64,000 nucleotides of DNA from assembly GCF_032854445.1 (NCBI RefSeq), contig NC_088302.1, positions 4,955,338 to 5,019,337 of the forward strand, read 5' to 3'. Source of the DNA: Liolophura sinensis. Taxonomy: Eukaryota; Mollusca; Polyplacophora; Chitonida; Chitonidae. Numbering within the stretch: the first letter of the stretch is position 1; each line of letters opens with the position of its first letter. Positions 62,028 to 64,000 of the stretch are shown here, in pieces. Position numbers and translations under genes: made by a program. A model generated the notes under the pieces. That model was given only the letters and a program-made list of their open reading frames with translations, was not told the DNA's origin and did no database searches.

Positions 62028-62469
62028 CTGAAAGAAAGAGAAAAAAACATTTATTATAATCCATTCAATTGTTAAACTCCGTTCAAACAAAGGCGTTTAG
62101 ATTTGCAATGGTTGAACGTTGATTGCTAGCTTCAGGTTTTCTAGCGTGCATACCACTCGTAAACCGTTAAAAACGGAATTCGGTACAGGACCCAGTTTCA
62201 CAAAGCGGCATATGACACTTTTTTATCGTGCATTTGTCGTACGGTATTCTATTACCGTACCATTGCCCAATATGTGCGACATCTATGAGAAACTGAGCCC
62301 AGATGACAAAATCTATATACAAACGCAAATATAGGAACGCTTGACAGGGATAATGGTCAGTGTCCACAAGGTGGCGCTACTGCACATCTGTAACCAATGA
62401 TAACCAGTGATAGAAGCCATTCTTGCTTAGTGAGGTTTGGGACGACGTTTGGATGACGCAGCCAAGGGA

Positions 62470-62566
62470 GACGGATGATGACGATAGTGGTGATCATGAT
62501 GGCGATGCTGCTGCTGCTGATTGTGGTGATGATGACGACGATGATGATGATAGTGGTGATGATGGA
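62470..62566. repeat. GAT/GCT trinucleotide microsatellite
   Basis: An imperfect run of gatgat, gctgctgctg and gatgatgatgat words. Confidence 0.92.
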
Positions 62567-62654
62567 AAAATATTCATGCTTTCACCACGGTAAGATTCAC
62601 TAAATTAGGAAGATAATGTGGATCAAATGACCTCAGCTTTCAAAAACTGCTTTA

Positions 62655-62785
62655 TTTACAGGACACCTTCATAACTGTTTGTCTTATATACTTTCTTAGT
62701 TTTTAGATGGCTTGTTGAATTTTGGAATTTGGTCTTAAGATTATTGATCTGGAACATATGTCCACTAGATTATTGACGATTGATA
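62655..62785 (+). mobile_element. Fragment of the retroelement-tail-like repeat
   Basis: cttatatactttcttagttt, ggaatttggtcttaagatta and attgatctggaac match 26030-26110. Confidence 0.6.
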
Positions 62786-62840
62786 TACGGATGTCTGCTA
62801 TTATGCCGAGATTTAATAAGGAATCAGCTATTTATATGTG

Positions 62841-63347
62841 ATTCATTGTGATAGAAAGTTTTCAGCTAAATGTTTCCTGTTATTATACATATGCACATCG
62901 AATTACGAGATACGCAAAGCAACGTTAAATGCAGAGAGCCAAGAACGGATGTGGTTTGGCAGCACGCGGGATGTAGTGTGTGCGCTACAGTATAACTGCG
63001 CATGCACAGTTAATTTGTTCGTGTATTGAACAGTGCTTATGAGTCACTCACAAATATTATTTCAATAATAAAAGTTTCTCCTCAATCAAAAATTCAGAAA
63101 CAACGAAAGAATCTGCATTGGGAAGTAAGTAATCTGAAAGCTGAGAAAAATCCCACTCAGTGTGATATGATGGTTGTGATGGTGTTTTCTGATCCGCATG
63201 CGCGAGGAGGTTCGAGATTTACAGAAAACTCCCGCCTTTTGTGTTACGGTCGGAAAAGGGCCATTCTTTATATGCATTCTCTTGCATTACAATATCTTCA
63301 TCTTAAAACGGGAAAATCCACATTAAACACTTATAGCTGACTGATGA
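62841..63347. other. Right-hand flank, nothing recognised
   Basis: Several open frames, but none shows a domain. I looked here for the P-loop exon of the Ras-like gene on the minus strand and found none. Confidence 0.4.
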
Positions 63348-63510
63348 TTATAGTCTGTTTCTTTTAGCCAGTCACCTATATTCAGCTGTCTGTAAAATCG
63401 GTCATACTAGCTACCAAAATTGCCTTTAGTCAGTGGCACTATGCTCTATGATTATGTTGGAAGCCCATCGTCTTGCACAGAAAAGAAAGTTAGAACACTT
63501 TTGTTCCGTC
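63348..63510. repeat. Dispersed repeat shared with 28048-28220
   Basis: Blocks tcttttagccagtcacctat, tgtaaaatcggtcatac, ttgcctttagtcagtgg and aaagttagaacac match the other copy in order. Confidence 0.7.
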
Positions 63511-64000
63511 AGCGTATCGTTATACACTGCCTCTCCTCCTGCTGTTATACAAACACGGAATGAGTAGAACTTCTCTTTCTTCCTATGATACGGGTATATC
63601 GTGAGTTTTTAAGTGTTGTTGGGGTTTACTATACAGGTATTATAGCTGTGGTATTCCCGTCTGCTGTAGAAGTTCATAACACTACAAACAGGACTGGGTA
63701 AGTACGTCAGGTGAGGGTAGCCTGCAGAAGCCTTTAACATTTCCGTGAGATTCTGGCATTCCTACAAGCTGGGCTGTCATAACACCACATGTTGCTGGGT
63801 AGCAAGGTGCCCGGTGTCTTACAGCCCTAAGTCAGCTAAGCACCCTTCTCTTACAGGCAAACGTATATACCCATGCACATGTCTACGTTCACATTCTGGA
63901 TGTAGCTAAATGTTAATTTGCGCGTAAAATCTGACCTCATGTTATTAAAGATATTAAATAAAAGTATATTATTTATTAAATACTAAGTATATTAGTGTAT
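63511..64000. other. Window end, nothing recognised
   Basis: No gene or repeat family identified. The Ras-like gene's missing 5' exon or exons should lie further right. Confidence 0.4.

Noticed and set aside
63100-63345. P-loop exon of the Ras-like gene near the right edge
   Set aside because: No minus-strand GxxxxGKS coding pattern followed by a donor in the right phase was found between 62028 and 64000.

Overview
The window is nuclear DNA from a bilaterian animal. It has intron-rich genes with GT-AG introns, animal-type betaine and dimethylglycine enzymes, and many tRNA-headed SINEs. The SINE types, with tails such as (CACT)n and (AAAT)n, resemble those I associate with marine molluscs, so a mollusc or other lophotrochozoan is my best guess. 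The species cannot be named from this sequence.

Four host genes are supported. (1) 4599-22773 (+) is a complete dimethylglycine dehydrogenase (DMGDH): 16 coding exons, 844 aa, with a mitochondrial presequence in its own first exon. (2) 32190-38503 (+) is a complete betaine-homocysteine S-methyltransferase (BHMT): 8 coding exons, 413 aa, behind a TATA box and a likely non-coding leader exon. (3) 47439-50671 (+) is a complete class I SAM-dependent methyltransferase of 344 aa in 4 exons, with the layout of the Rv2258c-like group. (4) 53466-62027 (-) holds the last four exons of a divergent Ras-like GTPase of the RERG/RASL12 type; its P-loop exon lies beyond the right edge. I checked every exon join in these genes for matching splice phase.

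DMGDH and BHMT catalyse consecutive steps. BHMT turns betaine and homocysteine into methionine and dimethylglycine in the cytosol. DMGDH then demethylates dimethylglycine in mitochondria and loads the one-carbon unit on folate. The two genes sit head to tail here and are also neighbours in vertebrates (human 5q14), so the linkage looks old. The third gene also handles methyl groups, but its substrate is unknown.

The rest is introns and intergenic DNA full of mobile elements: three tRNA-derived SINE families, two degraded LINEs, a degraded reverse-transcriptase element with scattered copies of a sequence resembling its 3' tail, a TTAA-flanked MITE nested inside a SINE, a long-inverted-repeat MITE carrying a minisatellite, and several unclassified dispersed repeats. 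There are many tandem arrays. The most striking are a 1.5-kb array of exact 20-bp units inside a BHMT intron and a G-quadruplex-like array touching a splice donor of the GTPase gene. I saw no rRNA, stand-alone tRNA gene, CRISPR or virus-like element that I could support.
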